Assembly (NCBI RefSeq): GCF_001905795.1
Contig: NZ_LIXJ01000016.1
Coordinates: 239,387-303,386, forward strand
Source of the DNA: Streptomyces sp. CB01580
GTDB taxonomy: Bacteria > Actinomycetota > Actinomycetes > Streptomycetales > Streptomycetaceae
Length of the DNA stretch: 64,000 nt
Direction: 5' to 3'
Position 1 is the first letter of the stretch. Each line of letters starts with the position of its first letter. Under the pieces are notes generated by a model that saw only the letters and a list, made by a program, of their open reading frames with translations, was not told the DNA's origin and made no database searches. A program made the position numbers and the translations under genes. This document shows, piece by piece, positions 8,863 through 17,652 of the stretch.

Positions 8863-9627
8863 GTGATATCGGCGGAACTGACCGGCATCCTGGCGCAACG
8901 GCTGGACACGGCGCAGACGTCCCGCAGGGACACCCCCAGTCTCGCCGACGGCCATGAGCTGGACATCGACGACGCGTACGCGGTGCAGGCCGGTCTGCTG
9001 GCGCTGCGCGAGGCGCGCGGCGAGCGGATCGTGGGCGCGAAGCTGGGCTTCACCAGCAAGGCGAAGATGGCGCAGATGGGCGTCTCCGACGTGATCGTGG
9101 GACGGCTCACCGACGCGATGCGGATCGCGGACGGCGGCGAGGTGGATCTGTCGCGCTTCATCCACCCGAAGGCCGAGCCTGAGGTGGCGTACCGGATCTC
9201 CCGGGACGTGGACCTGGACGACCCGTCGGTGGACATCGTGTCCTGCGTGGACGCGATGGCTCCGGCCATCGAGATCATCGACTCGCGGTACCGGGACTTC
9301 CGGTTCACGTACACCGATGTCGTCGCGGACAACACCTCCGCGTCCGGCTTCGCGATCGGCCCGTGGCGGCCGGTGGAGAACGTCGCCGACCGCGCGGTGC
9401 GGCTGCGCACCGGCGGGCAGGAGGCGACGGGCTCGACCGCCGCGATCCTCGGCGACCCGGTGAACGCGCTCCACGCGCTGCTGGACATGGCCCGGCGCCG
9501 CCGCATCCCGCTGGAGGCGGGCCAGGTGGTGCTGGCGGGCGCGGCCACGGCGGCACTGCCGCTGACGGCCGGAATCACCGAGTGCGAGGTGGCGGGCGTC
9601 GGTTCCGTCACGATGAAGGGGTGCTGA
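8863..9627 (+). CDS. 4-oxalocrotonate decarboxylase / 2-keto-4-pentenoate hydratase family
   Basis: Protein of 254 residues of the MhpD/DmpH fold. It carries GAKLGFTSKAKMAQMGV, the metal-site region HPKAEPEVAYRIS, then VDAMAPAIEIIDSRYRDFRFTYTDVVADNTSASGF and the closing AGITECEVAGVGSV. In aminomuconate pathways this position is filled by 4-oxalocrotonate decarboxylase (NbaG/AmnE type), giving 2-oxopent-4-enoate and CO2. Hydratase and decarboxylase are sister enzymes, so the exact reaction is inferred from context. The start is GTG 8863 with a strong AAGGAAAGGAACG ahead. The stop overlaps the next ATG by one base (TGATG). Confidence 0.85.
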   Translation: MISAELTGILAQRLDTAQTSRRDTPSLADGHELDIDDAYAVQAGLLALREARGERIVGAKLGFTSKAKMAQMGVSDVIVGRLTDAMRIADGGEVDLSRFIHPKAEPEVAYRISRDVDLDDPSVDIVSCVDAMAPAIEIIDSRYRDFRFTYTDVVADNTSASGFAIGPWRPVENVADRAVRLRTGGQEATGSTAAILGDPVNALHALLDMARRRRIPLEAGQVVLAGAATAALPLTAGITECEVAGVGSVTMKGC

Positions 9628-10082
9628 TGAACGGCTCACGGGTGATCGAGGGCAAGGCCGCCCCGCGCGGGCGGTTCCCGCACGTGAAGGTCGTCGGGGA
9701 CCTGGTGTTCGTCTCCGGCACCAGTTCGCGCCGGCCCGACAACACGTTCGTGGGGGTGGAGGCCGACGAGTTCGGCACCACGAACCTGGACATCCGGGCG
9801 CAGACCCGGGCGGTGATCGAGAACATCCGCGACATCCTCGCCGAGGTGGGCGCGGAGCTCTCGGACATCGCACAGATCACCACCTATCTGGTGTCCATGA
9901 ACGACTTCGGCGGATACAACGAGGTCTACGGCGAGTTCTTCGACGAGCGGGGCCCGACCCGTACGACCGTCGCGGTGCACCAGCTGCCGCATCCCCATCT
10001 GCTGATCGAGATCCAGGCCGTCGCGCATCTGCCGCGGCCCCGCACGACCGCCACGGCGCACAGCACGGAGGTGTCCTCATGA
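9627..10082 (+). CDS. 2-aminomuconate deaminase (RidA/YjgF fold)
   Basis: A 151-residue RidA-family protein containing GDLVFVSGTSSRRPDNTFVG, RAVIENIRDILAEVGAELSDIAQITTYLVSMNDF and the closing HPHLLIEIQAVAHLP. General RidA hydrolyses imines. The 2-aminomuconate deaminases of nitrobenzoate and aminophenol pathways (NbaF/AmnD) belong to this fold, and the operon supports that assignment over a housekeeping RidA role. It overlaps the preceding stop by one base and the next gene by four (ATGA), so translation is coupled throughout. Confidence 0.85.
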   Translation: MNGSRVIEGKAAPRGRFPHVKVVGDLVFVSGTSSRRPDNTFVGVEADEFGTTNLDIRAQTRAVIENIRDILAEVGAELSDIAQITTYLVSMNDFGGYNEVYGEFFDERGPTRTTVAVHQLPHPHLLIEIQAVAHLPRPRTTATAHSTEVSS

Positions 10083-10600
10083 CCGCCATTCCCCCGGTCA
10101 TCGATTTCCAGGGCTGGATCACCGAGCACGAGCACCTGCTCAAGCCACCGGTGAACAACCGCACCATGTCCCTGGGCCAGGACTTCATCGTCCAGGTCGT
10201 CGGCGGCCCCAACCAGCGGACCGACTTCCACGTCGACCCGTACGAGGAGTGGTTCTACCAGGTCAAGGGCGACATGCACGTCGACCTGATGACCGATCAG
10301 GGGCCGCGGACCGTGCACATCCGGGAGGGCGAGGCCTGGCTGCTGCCCGGCAACGTGCCGCACTCCCCGCAGCGGCCCGACGCCGGTTCGATCGGGCTGG
10401 TCATCGAGCGGGTGCGGGAGGAGGGGACCCTGGAGAAGTTCCAGTGGTACTGCCCCGGCTGCTCCGCGCGGATCCACGAGGTCGAGCTCCAGGTTCGGGA
10501 CATCGTGGCCGATCTGCCGCCGGTCTTCACCGAGTTCTACGGTGACGAGAAGGCGCGTACGTGCCCGGAGTGCGGTGCCCTGCACCCCGGGAAGGGCTGA
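10079..10600 (+). CDS. 3-hydroxyanthranilate 3,4-dioxygenase
   Basis: Cupin-fold extradiol dioxygenase of 173 residues that opens 3-hydroxyanthranilate to 2-amino-3-carboxymuconate 6-semialdehyde. The known Fe(II) ligands of the bacterial enzyme fall at the same numbers here: H51 and E57 in HVDPYEEWFY and H95 in GNVPHSPQRP. The rubredoxin-like CxxC pairs typical of prokaryotic forms are also present at C125/C128 (CPGC) and C162/C165 (CPEC). The start ATG 10079 overlaps the RidA stop as ATGA. It corresponds to nbaC of Pseudomonas. One of the most secure calls in the window. Confidence 0.95.
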   Translation: MTAIPPVIDFQGWITEHEHLLKPPVNNRTMSLGQDFIVQVVGGPNQRTDFHVDPYEEWFYQVKGDMHVDLMTDQGPRTVHIREGEAWLLPGNVPHSPQRPDAGSIGLVIERVREEGTLEKFQWYCPGCSARIHEVELQVRDIVADLPPVFTEFYGDEKARTCPECGALHPGKG

Positions 10601-10602
10601 GC

Positions 10603-11610
10603 GTGGACCGCACGATCGACATCCACACCCATTACGTCCCGCGCGGCTGGCCGGATCTGACGGCCGAGGCCGGACCGGACGCGCCCTGGCTCCGGATCGA
10701 GTCCGAGTCGGACGCCGTGATCATGATGGGCTCCAAGGAGTTCCGGCGGATCCGGTCCGACGCCTGGGACGCCGGGACGCGTCTGCGGGACATGGACGCG
10801 GACGGGATACACCGTCAGGTGGTCTCCCCCACCCCGGCGTTCTTCACCTACGGGCGCGACGGCGCCGAGGCGGCGAAGATAGCGCGCATCTTCAACGATC
10901 TCGCGCTGGAGATCGTCGCCCCGGCACCGGACCGGCTGATCCCGTTCTGCCAGGTGCCGTTGCAGGACCCGGACGCGGCCTGCCGCGAGCTGGAACGCAG
11001 CATCGCGGGCGGCCACCGGGGCGTGGAGATCGGCAACCACGTCGGTGACCAGGACCTGGACAGCGAAGGCGTCGTGACCTTCCTCCAGCACTGCGCCGCG
11101 CTCGACGTACCGGTGTTCGTGCACCCCTGGGACATGGCGAGTTCGCCGCGTCTGGACCGGTGGATGGCGCAGTGGCTCACGGCCATGCCCGCCGAGACCC
11201 ATCTGTCGATCCTCGCCCTGATCCTGGGCGGCGTCTTCGACCGGATCGACGAGCGGCTGAAGATCTGCTTCGCGCACGGCGGCGGGTCCTTCGCCTTCTG
11301 GCTCGGCCGGATGGAGAACGCCTGGTACGGCAGGAACGACGTGATCGGCACCTCGGAGCGCCCGCCCTCGCACTACCTGGGCCGGTTCTACGTCGACTCG
11401 GTGGTCTTCGACGACCGCGCGCTGCGGCTCCTGGTCGACACGGTCGGCGCGGAGCGGGTGATGGTGGGCAGCGACTACCCGTACCCGCTCGGGGAACGGC
11501 CGGTCGGCGAGGTGGTCCGCAAGAGCGCCTTCCTGGACGACCACAGCCGGGAGCTGATCACGTACGGCAACGCGGAGCGGTTCCTGGGGCTGGATGGTCC
11601 GCAGGGCTGA
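10603..11610 (+). CDS. 2-amino-3-carboxymuconate-6-semialdehyde decarboxylase (ACMSD)
   Basis: Amidohydrolase-superfamily, zinc-dependent, non-oxidative decarboxylase of 335 residues, the usual ACMSD length. Motifs include DIHTHYVP with the metal His pair at residues 8 and 10, QVPLQDPDAACREL, GVEIGNHVGDQDLD, CFAHGGGSFAFWLGRMENAW and the conserved Asp in VMVGSDYPYPLGE. It converts the dioxygenase product to 2-aminomuconate semialdehyde, the substrate of the first gene of this operon. GTG 10603 starts 2 bp after the dioxygenase stop. The protein matches nbaD-type enzymes in motifs and gene order. Confidence 0.93.
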   Translation: MDRTIDIHTHYVPRGWPDLTAEAGPDAPWLRIESESDAVIMMGSKEFRRIRSDAWDAGTRLRDMDADGIHRQVVSPTPAFFTYGRDGAEAAKIARIFNDLALEIVAPAPDRLIPFCQVPLQDPDAACRELERSIAGGHRGVEIGNHVGDQDLDSEGVVTFLQHCAALDVPVFVHPWDMASSPRLDRWMAQWLTAMPAETHLSILALILGGVFDRIDERLKICFAHGGGSFAFWLGRMENAWYGRNDVIGTSERPPSHYLGRFYVDSVVFDDRALRLLVDTVGAERVMVGSDYPYPLGERPVGEVVRKSAFLDDHSRELITYGNAERFLGLDGPQG

Positions 11611-11620
11611 ATGATCACGC

Positions 11621-11664
11621 AAACCGGCCGGTCCGGGGCGAACAGCCCCTGGACCGGCCGGTTT
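11621..11664 (+). terminator. Strong hairpin terminator of the hydroxyanthranilate operon
   Basis: Arms AAACCGGCCGGTCC (11621-11634) and GGACCGGCCGGTTT (11651-11664) pair perfectly. They are extended by GGGGC/GCCCC around a single bulged T, giving about 19 bp of stem. It begins 10 bp after the ACMSD stop. Confidence 0.8.
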
Positions 11665-11838
11665 CCGTTGTCGCGGCCCCGGGCGTACGGCATCGGGCCC
11701 GTGGTCGTCGCGGGAGGAGGCGCCCTCACGTCCCGCGGTCCCGGGCGGGACCGGCGGCACCGCAATACGACTACCTACCGTCATTCGAAGGTTTCCAATC
11801 GTCATGATCATCACACTGTGTTCACCGAACGTATGAGC

Positions 11839-11844
11839 TAGCGT
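11839..11844 (+). promoter_or_regulatory. Candidate -10 (TAGCGT) giving a near-leaderless acyl-CoA oxidase mRNA
   Basis: TAGCGT ends 8 bp before the ATG at 11853. No Shine-Dalgarno precedes the ATG, and the 60 bp upstream are markedly AT-rich. The pattern fits a leaderless transcript; no convincing -35 was identified. Confidence 0.4.
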
Positions 11845-11852
11845 TCCCCTTC

Positions 11853-13673
11853 ATGATCAACACCTCGCCCCCTTCCGACCAGGTCGCTCCGACCGTCGCC
11901 GCGCTGACGCGGGCGCTGTTCGGCGAACAACGGGAGAGCCTCCACGAGCCCTGGCGCAAGCTGTTCGGCACCGAACCGTTCCGCTTCCGGGAAGGGCTTT
12001 TGCCCGACGAACGCGCCGCGCTCTCCTACGAGCGTCTGCGTCTGATCAACGACGCGCTCGACAGCCCCGAGGAGTTCGTGGCCGACGTGGAACGCCTCAC
12101 GGCGCTGCACGAATGGGTCGGGCCGGTGGACGCGGGGCTGGGGACGGTCGCGAGCATCCACTACAACCTCTTCCTCGGCAGCCTCCTCGACCACCCCGCG
12201 GGCCCGGACCGCGAGATCGGCGAGTTCGTCGACTTAAGGCGTACGGGAACCTTCCTGTGCACGGAGGCCGGCCACGGCAACAGCGCCGCACAGCTGGAGA
12301 CCACCGCCACGTACGAACCGGCCTCGCGCGAGTTCGTGCTGCACACGCCCCACCCGGGCGCCCGCAAGTTCATGCCGAACACGAGCCCCACCGGCGGCCC
12401 CAAGACCGCCGCCGTCGCCGCCCGTCTCATGACGGACGGGCAGGACCGGGGCGTCTTCCTGTTCCTCACCCCGCTCGGCGACGAGAACGGGCTGCCGACG
12501 CCGGGCGTCGACATACGCAGGCTGCCGCAGACCGCCACCGCCCCCGTCGACCACTGCGTCACCTCCTTCGACCAGGTCCGACTGCCGTACGAAGCGCTGC
12601 TGCAGGCCGAACACGGGCGCCTCACGCCGGAAGGCGTCTTCACCAGCTCGATCGGCAGCCCCCGCAAGCGTTTCCTCCAGTCCATCGGCCGCGTCACCGC
12701 GGGCAAGCTCTGCATGAGCGCCTACAGCCTCGGGGTCACCCGCCACGCGCTCGCCGTGGCGGTGCGGCATGCCCACACGAGGCGGACGTCCGGGGTGACG
12801 GCGGGAGGCAGCGTTCCACTGTTCGCCCACCGCAGCCACCACACCCCGCTCCTCGACGCGATCGCCACCACCTACGCGGCGACGTTCCTGCACCGCGCCG
12901 CGGTGCGGCGATGGGCGGCGGCCACCGGGGCCGAGCGGGAGGACGCGGAGCGGTTCGCGGCCGTCGCCAAGGGGTGGATCACCTGGCGGGCCCGCGACGT
13001 CATGACCGAGTGCCGCGAACGCTGCGGCGCGCAGGGGCTGTTCCTCGCCAACGGGATCGCGGGGCAGCTCGCCGCCAACGAGGGGACCATCACGGCGGAG
13101 GGCGACAACCTCGTCGTCTGGGTCAAGGCCGCCGGCGAGATGCTCCTCGGGCACTTCACCCCGAAGGAACCCCAGGGCACGCCGCCCGAGGCCCGCGAGC
13201 TCGGCGACCCGCTCTTCCTCCAGGACCTGCTGGCCGACATCGAGCGCATATGGCACCGGCGCGCACGGACCCGGCTGCGCGGCGGAGCGGCCGGCAACCC
13301 CCTCAACCGGTGGAACGCCACCGTCACACCGGCTCTGGAACTGGTCGACGCCCACGCGCACCGCCAGGCGGCCCAGGCTCTCCAGGACGCCGCCGACCAG
13401 GCCTCCCACCCCGAGGCACAACGTCAACTGCGTCTGCTGCACCGCCTGTTCGCGCTGCGCCGGGTCGCGGCCCACAGCGGGGACCTGCTCGCCGAGGGAC
13501 ACCTCACCCACGAACAGGTACGGCGGCTCCCGGACGCGGCCGAGTGCGTGATCGAGGAACTCGCACCCCACGCCACGACCCTCACGGACGGATTCGCCGC
13601 CGTGGACGAGGTCCTCCTCGACCACCCCATCAACCGTCCGGACGCGTTCGAGGGCATCCTGCCGCCCCGGTGA
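11853..13673 (+). CDS. Acyl-CoA oxidase / acyl-CoA dehydrogenase family protein
   Basis: Flavoprotein of 606 residues with acyl-CoA oxidase organisation: helical N-terminus, FLCTEAGHGNSAAQLETTATYEPASREFVLHTP (beta-barrel entry), KFMPNTSPTGGPKTAAVAARL, a central helical bundle starting FLQSIGRVTAGKLCMSAYSLGVTRHALAVAVRHAHTRR, and RERCGAQGLFLANGIAGQLAANEGTITAEGDN near the flavin/catalytic region. It should catalyse alpha,beta-dehydrogenation of an acyl-CoA in fatty-acid or steroid-chain degradation. Leu codon 128 (12234-12236) is TTA, decoded by the bldA tRNA, so synthesis is likely tied to development. It is convergent with the LysR gene. Confidence 0.88.
   Translation: MINTSPPSDQVAPTVAALTRALFGEQRESLHEPWRKLFGTEPFRFREGLLPDERAALSYERLRLINDALDSPEEFVADVERLTALHEWVGPVDAGLGTVASIHYNLFLGSLLDHPAGPDREIGEFVDLRRTGTFLCTEAGHGNSAAQLETTATYEPASREFVLHTPHPGARKFMPNTSPTGGPKTAAVAARLMTDGQDRGVFLFLTPLGDENGLPTPGVDIRRLPQTATAPVDHCVTSFDQVRLPYEALLQAEHGRLTPEGVFTSSIGSPRKRFLQSIGRVTAGKLCMSAYSLGVTRHALAVAVRHAHTRRTSGVTAGGSVPLFAHRSHHTPLLDAIATTYAATFLHRAAVRRWAAATGAEREDAERFAAVAKGWITWRARDVMTECRERCGAQGLFLANGIAGQLAANEGTITAEGDNLVVWVKAAGEMLLGHFTPKEPQGTPPEARELGDPLFLQDLLADIERIWHRRARTRLRGGAAGNPLNRWNATVTPALELVDAHAHRQAAQALQDAADQASHPEAQRQLRLLHRLFALRRVAAHSGDLLAEGHLTHEQVRRLPDAAECVIEELAPHATTLTDGFAAVDEVLLDHPINRPDAFEGILPPR
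12234..12236 (+). other. Rare TTA leucine codon (bldA target)
   Basis: In-frame TTA at codon 128 of the acyl-CoA oxidase gene, between GAC and AGG. In Streptomyces TTA is read only by the developmentally accumulated bldA tRNA-Leu. Confidence 0.85.
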
Positions 13674-13709
13674 GGACCCCGGCCGGTGCGGAGGGCCGGT
13701 GCGCGGGAC

Positions 13710-13751
13710 CGGTGCGCCGGGCGGCCTCCCGGTGACGGACCCGGCGCACCG
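13710..13751. terminator. Bidirectional hairpin between acyl-CoA oxidase and LysR genes
   Basis: CGGTGCGCCGGG (13710-13721) pairs perfectly with CCCGGCGCACCG (13740-13751). It lies between convergent genes. Confidence 0.6.
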
Positions 13752-13793
13752 CCCGTCCGCCACCGCCAAAGGCCCCTCCGGGCCCGGAACGGG

Positions 13794-14735
13794 TCAGTCG
13801 CCGTCCACGGCCTGCGGGGACATGTGGGCGGCGATGTCCTCCAGGCTCCGGATCACCGCCTGCGCCGAGGGACCCAGCGCGCGGGCGGCCGACAGGGTCA
13901 GCCCGACGCTGTGACTGATCGGGTCCAGCGGCAGCGCCAGCCGGACGAGCCGCGGGTCGTCCTGGACGATCAGGCTGGGAAGTGCCGCGACGACATCCGT
14001 CTCCAACAGGAGTTGTCGGACCGTCAGAAACGAGGTGGTCTCCACCCGGTTCATCGGCAGCTGCATTCCGTGGCGGGCGAAGAACTCCTCGATCTCCCGC
14101 CGCAGCGCGGTCTCGGCCCCCGGCAGGATCCACGGGTAGTCCGCCAGCCCGGCGAGGTCCACCGGGTCCCGCCCGGCGAGTGGGTGCCCGGCCCCGACGA
14201 CGAGTTCGACCGACTCGTCGTAGAGCTTGCGGCGCACGATCCGCTCGTCGGAGGGGACGGTGAGCCGGCCGACGACGAAGTCGATGCGGCCGGCCTCCAG
14301 GTCCAGGAGCAGCGCTTCCGGAGACGCCTCCCGCACGACCACCGTCAGATAGGGACGCTCCTTCTTGATCTCCGCGATGGCCCTCGGGAGGAGCACGTTG
14401 GATCCGGCCAGGTGGGTGCCGACGATCACGGTGCCGCGGTCGGCGTCGGCCAGCTCCACGACATGACGGCCGGCCTGGGCCAGCTGGGCCAGCACCGCCC
14501 GCGCGTGCTCGGTGAACGCCTCGCCGAACACGGTGGCGGTGATGCCCCGGGGACCGCGTTCGTACAGTGGGACGCCGAGGATCTCCTCCAGCTCGTGCAG
14601 GCTGCGGGTGGCGGCCGGCTGGGTGACGTGCAGCTCCGCGGCGGCGCCGACGACGCTTCCCTGCCGGGAGAGCGCGTCGACGAGGACCAGGTGGCGGAAT
14701 TTCAGCCGCCCGTCGAGGAGGCGCGGGATCTTCAC
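13794..14735 (-). CDS. LysR-family transcriptional regulator
   Basis: Regulator of 313 residues. The N-terminal HTH (FRHLVLVDALSRQGSVVGAAAELHVTQPAATRSLHELEEILGVPLYER) is textbook LysR. The C-terminal effector domain includes GTVIVGTHLAGSNVLLPRAI and DFVVGRLTVPSDERIV, as in the GbpR/PcaQ-like subgroup that senses sugars or aromatic acids. It is followed on the same strand by a flavoprotein dehydrogenase reading towards it from upstream, with an 88-bp gap. Its own target is unclear because no divergent partner is present. Confidence 0.9.
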   Translation of the reverse strand: MKIPRLLDGRLKFRHLVLVDALSRQGSVVGAAAELHVTQPAATRSLHELEEILGVPLYERGPRGITATVFGEAFTEHARAVLAQLAQAGRHVVELADADRGTVIVGTHLAGSNVLLPRAIAEIKKERPYLTVVVREASPEALLLDLEAGRIDFVVGRLTVPSDERIVRRKLYDESVELVVGAGHPLAGRDPVDLAGLADYPWILPGAETALRREIEEFFARHGMQLPMNRVETTSFLTVRQLLLETDVVAALPSLIVQDDPRLVRLALPLDPISHSVGLTLSAARALGPSAQAVIRSLEDIAAHMSPQAVDGD

Positions 14736-14823
14736 TCCCCGACTCTATCCGCGATCCGCGCCCTCGCACCGGACGGACCGGTCCCGGACATCCCACGAGG
14801 GCCGGGCCTGCGTGGGACGGTCC

Positions 14824-16479
14824 TCAGCCGACGGCCTTCGCCGCCGCCCGTCCCGCCGCGCGGCCGGAGAACACGCAGCCGCCGAGGAAGGTCCCCTCCA
14901 GCGAGCGGTAGCCGTGCACCCCGCCGCCGCCGAATCCGGCCGCCTCCCCCGCCGCGTACACACCGGGCAGCGGACCGCCGCCCTCGGTGAGCACCCGGGA
15001 GGACAGATCCGTCTCCAGCCCGCCGAGCGACTTGCGGGTCAGGATATTGAGCCGTACGGCGATCAGCGGACCGGCCGCGGGGTCGAGGAGGCGGTGCGGT
15101 GCGGCCGTGCGGATCAGCCGGTCGCCGAGATAGGCACGGGCCCCGCGCATCGCGGTGATCTGGAGGTCCTTGGTGAACGGGTTGGTGATCTCCCGGTCGC
15201 GGGCGACGATCTCGCGGCGCAGCTCGGCCTCGTCGATCAGCGCCTCGCCGGTCAGCGCGTTCATCCCGCGCACCAGGGCGGACAGGTCCTTCTCGACGAC
15301 GAAGTCCGCCCCGTGGTCCATGAACGCCTTCACCGGTGCCGGGACGTCGGCGCGGGCCCGCCCGATCACGTCGCGGACCGACTTCCCGGTCAGGTCGGGA
15401 TTCTGCTCGGAGCCGGAGAGCGCGAACTCCTTGCCGATGATCTTCCGGTCGAGGACGAACCAGGTGTACTCGTAGCCGGACCTCATGATGTGTTCGAGGG
15501 TGCCGAGGGTGTCGAAGCCCGGGAAGAGCGGGACGGGCAGCCGCCTGCCTCGGGCGTCCAGCCAGAGCGAGGACGGGCCGGGCAGGATCCGGATGGCGTG
15601 CTTGTCCCAGATCGGGTTCCAGTTCTCGATGCCCTCGGTGTAGTGCCACATCCGGTCCCGGTTGATGTGCCGTGCGCCCGCCTTCTCCGCGACGCCCAGC
15701 ATCAGCCCGTCGACATGGGCGGGCACGCCGGAGAGCAGCTTCGCGGGCGGGGTGCCGAGCCGCCGGGGCCACTGCTCGCGCACCAGGTCGTGGTTGCCGC
15801 CGATGCCGCCGGAGGTGACGATCACCGCCTGGGCCCTCAGCTCGAAGGCGCCGGTCACCACCCGGCTGCTGGCGGTGCCCCGGGCCGCCGCGCTCGGTTC
15901 CAGGATCTCGCCGGTCACCGTGTCGACGGCGCCCGCGGTACGGCCGAGGCCGGTGACCCGGTGGCGGAACCGGAAGCGGACGAGGCCCTTGGCCGCACCG
16001 GCGCGGACCCGGCGCTCGAAGGGGGCGACGACGCCGGGGCCGGTGCCCCAGGTGATGTGGAAGCGGGGTACGGAGTTCCCGTGGCCGGTCGCCTCGTAGC
16101 CACCGCGCTCCGCCCAGCCGACGACCGGGAAGATCCGCAGCCCCTGGGCGTGCAGCCAGGACCGCTTCTCACCGGCCGCGAAGTCGACGTACGCCTCGGC
16201 CCACTTCCGCGGCCAGTGGTCCTCCTCGCGGTCGAAACCGGCCGTGCCGAGCCAGTCCTGGAGGGCCAGCTCATGGCTGTCCCTGATCCGCAGCCGACGC
16301 TGTTCGGGCGAGTCGACGAGGAACAGTCCGCCCAGCGACCAGTGCGCCTGGCCGCCGATCGACTGCTCGGGCTCCTGGTCGAGCAGGATCACCGACCGGC
16401 CCGCGTCGACCAGCTCGGCGGTGGCCACCAGACCCGCGAGCCCTGCCCCGATCACGATCACATCAGCGTCGTACGCCAT
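14824..16479 (-). CDS. FAD-binding dehydrogenase, KsdD/fumarate-reductase-like
   Basis: Flavoprotein of 551 residues with an N-terminal Rossmann dinucleotide motif VIVIGAGLAGLVATAELVDAGRSVILLDQE at residues 6-35 and a C-terminal GVYAAGEAAGFGGGGVHGYRSLEGTFLGGCVFSGRAAG flavin-closing segment. The architecture is that of 3-ketosteroid-delta1-dehydrogenase and fumarate reductase flavoproteins. The exact substrate is not evident. Start ATG 16479 is preferred: AAGGA lies 8 bases ahead, while the in-frame ATG 9 bases upstream would have the site touching it. It reads towards the LysR gene, perhaps in one transcript. Confidence 0.85.
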   Translation of the reverse strand: MAYDADVIVIGAGLAGLVATAELVDAGRSVILLDQEPEQSIGGQAHWSLGGLFLVDSPEQRRLRIRDSHELALQDWLGTAGFDREEDHWPRKWAEAYVDFAAGEKRSWLHAQGLRIFPVVGWAERGGYEATGHGNSVPRFHITWGTGPGVVAPFERRVRAGAAKGLVRFRFRHRVTGLGRTAGAVDTVTGEILEPSAAARGTASSRVVTGAFELRAQAVIVTSGGIGGNHDLVREQWPRRLGTPPAKLLSGVPAHVDGLMLGVAEKAGARHINRDRMWHYTEGIENWNPIWDKHAIRILPGPSSLWLDARGRRLPVPLFPGFDTLGTLEHIMRSGYEYTWFVLDRKIIGKEFALSGSEQNPDLTGKSVRDVIGRARADVPAPVKAFMDHGADFVVEKDLSALVRGMNALTGEALIDEAELRREIVARDREITNPFTKDLQITAMRGARAYLGDRLIRTAAPHRLLDPAAGPLIAVRLNILTRKSLGGLETDLSSRVLTEGGGPLPGVYAAGEAAGFGGGGVHGYRSLEGTFLGGCVFSGRAAGRAAAKAVG

Positions 16480-16723
16480 GGGTTCCATCCTTGTCGGGGA
16501 GGTTCGGCCGGGCCTCGGTGGCTTCGTCGGCGGGAACCGCCGGGCCACGTCGGCGCCCGGCCCGAACGCCGGGATTCAGCGGAAGTTACTCGTGCGTCAG
16601 ATCTTCGGCACCGGCCGCCGCGACGTCAACCGCCCGGTCGGCGGCACTCCGACCGCGCTCGGCGGCCACAGGCGCTATCGTCGAAACAAATCACTCATTT
16701 CCGGCCTGCCTTGGGGTAGAAGC

Positions 16724-17617
16724 GTGTCGGTGCTGGTTTTCGTGCTCGCCGTGAGTGGCGCCTGCTGCCTGGGCTTCGGCTTCGTCCTCCAGCAGGACGC
16801 CGCCTCGCACGCGCCGAGGAGCGACTACCTCTCCCCCCGCCTGCTGCTGGATCTGATGCGGGTGCCGAGCTGGCTGGCCGGGATCGGACTGATGGTCTGC
16901 GGCATGGTGCTGGGCGCGCTGGCCCTGGGCAAGGGCCAGGTGTCCGTCGTGGAACCGCTGCTCGCCACCAATCTGCTCTTCGCGATGGCCCTGTCGCGCC
17001 ACCGCACCGGGCAGCGCCTCGGCCGGCAGGGCTGGTCCGGGCTCTGGCTGCTGGCGGGCGGGGTCACCGCGTTCCTGGTGGCGGGCGAGCCGCGCGGCGG
17101 CGCGGCGGTGACCGACCCGCTGCGGCACTGGCTGGTCATCGGCGTGGTCGTGGGCACCGCCCTGCTGCTCACCGCCATCGCCAAGCGCCACCGTTCCGGG
17201 GGCGCCCCGGCACTGCTCGCGGTGGCGGCCGGGCTGCTGTACGGCTTGCAGGACGCGCTCACCCGGCTGACCGGCCAGCGGATCACCGAAGGGGGGTTCG
17301 CGGCCGCGCTGACGGCGTGGCAGCCGTACGGGGTGGTGGTTCTGGGGGTGACAGGCCTGCTCCTGGTCCAGAGCGCGTTCGAGACGGGCCCGCTGCGGGT
17401 CTCCCTCCCGCCGCTGACCGCCTCCCAGCCGCTGGCCGGGATCGCCTGCGGGGTCGGGTTCCTCGGCGACCGCCTGCGCACCGACGCGGTCGCGCTGGCC
17501 TGGCAGGCGTCGGGGCTCGCGGCGATCGTCGTCGGGATCGTGCTGCTGGGACTGCATCCGGCCATGCCGGAGGGGCGGGTGGGCAGGCACCGGCACAAGA
17601 GCCTCCAGCCGAACTGA
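16724..17617 (+). CDS. DMT-superfamily (NIPA/EamA-like) membrane transporter
   Basis: Very hydrophobic protein of 297 residues with eight to ten predicted membrane segments and internal two-fold pseudo-symmetry. Stretches such as GQVSVVEPLLATNLLFAMALS and GPLRVSLPPLTASQPLAGIACGVGFLGDRL are typical of actinobacterial DMT transporters of unknown substrate. GTG 16724 follows a GGGGTAGAAG ribosome site; a second GTG is two codons later. A TATCGT -10-like element lies about 50 bp upstream. It is divergent from the flavoprotein gene. Confidence 0.8.
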   Translation: MSVLVFVLAVSGACCLGFGFVLQQDAASHAPRSDYLSPRLLLDLMRVPSWLAGIGLMVCGMVLGALALGKGQVSVVEPLLATNLLFAMALSRHRTGQRLGRQGWSGLWLLAGGVTAFLVAGEPRGGAAVTDPLRHWLVIGVVVGTALLLTAIAKRHRSGGAPALLAVAAGLLYGLQDALTRLTGQRITEGGFAAALTAWQPYGVVVLGVTGLLLVQSAFETGPLRVSLPPLTASQPLAGIACGVGFLGDRLRTDAVALAWQASGLAAIVVGIVLLGLHPAMPEGRVGRHRHKSLQPN

Positions 17618-17652
17618 ACGACGCGCCCGGTCACGGAATCCCCTGACCCCTG

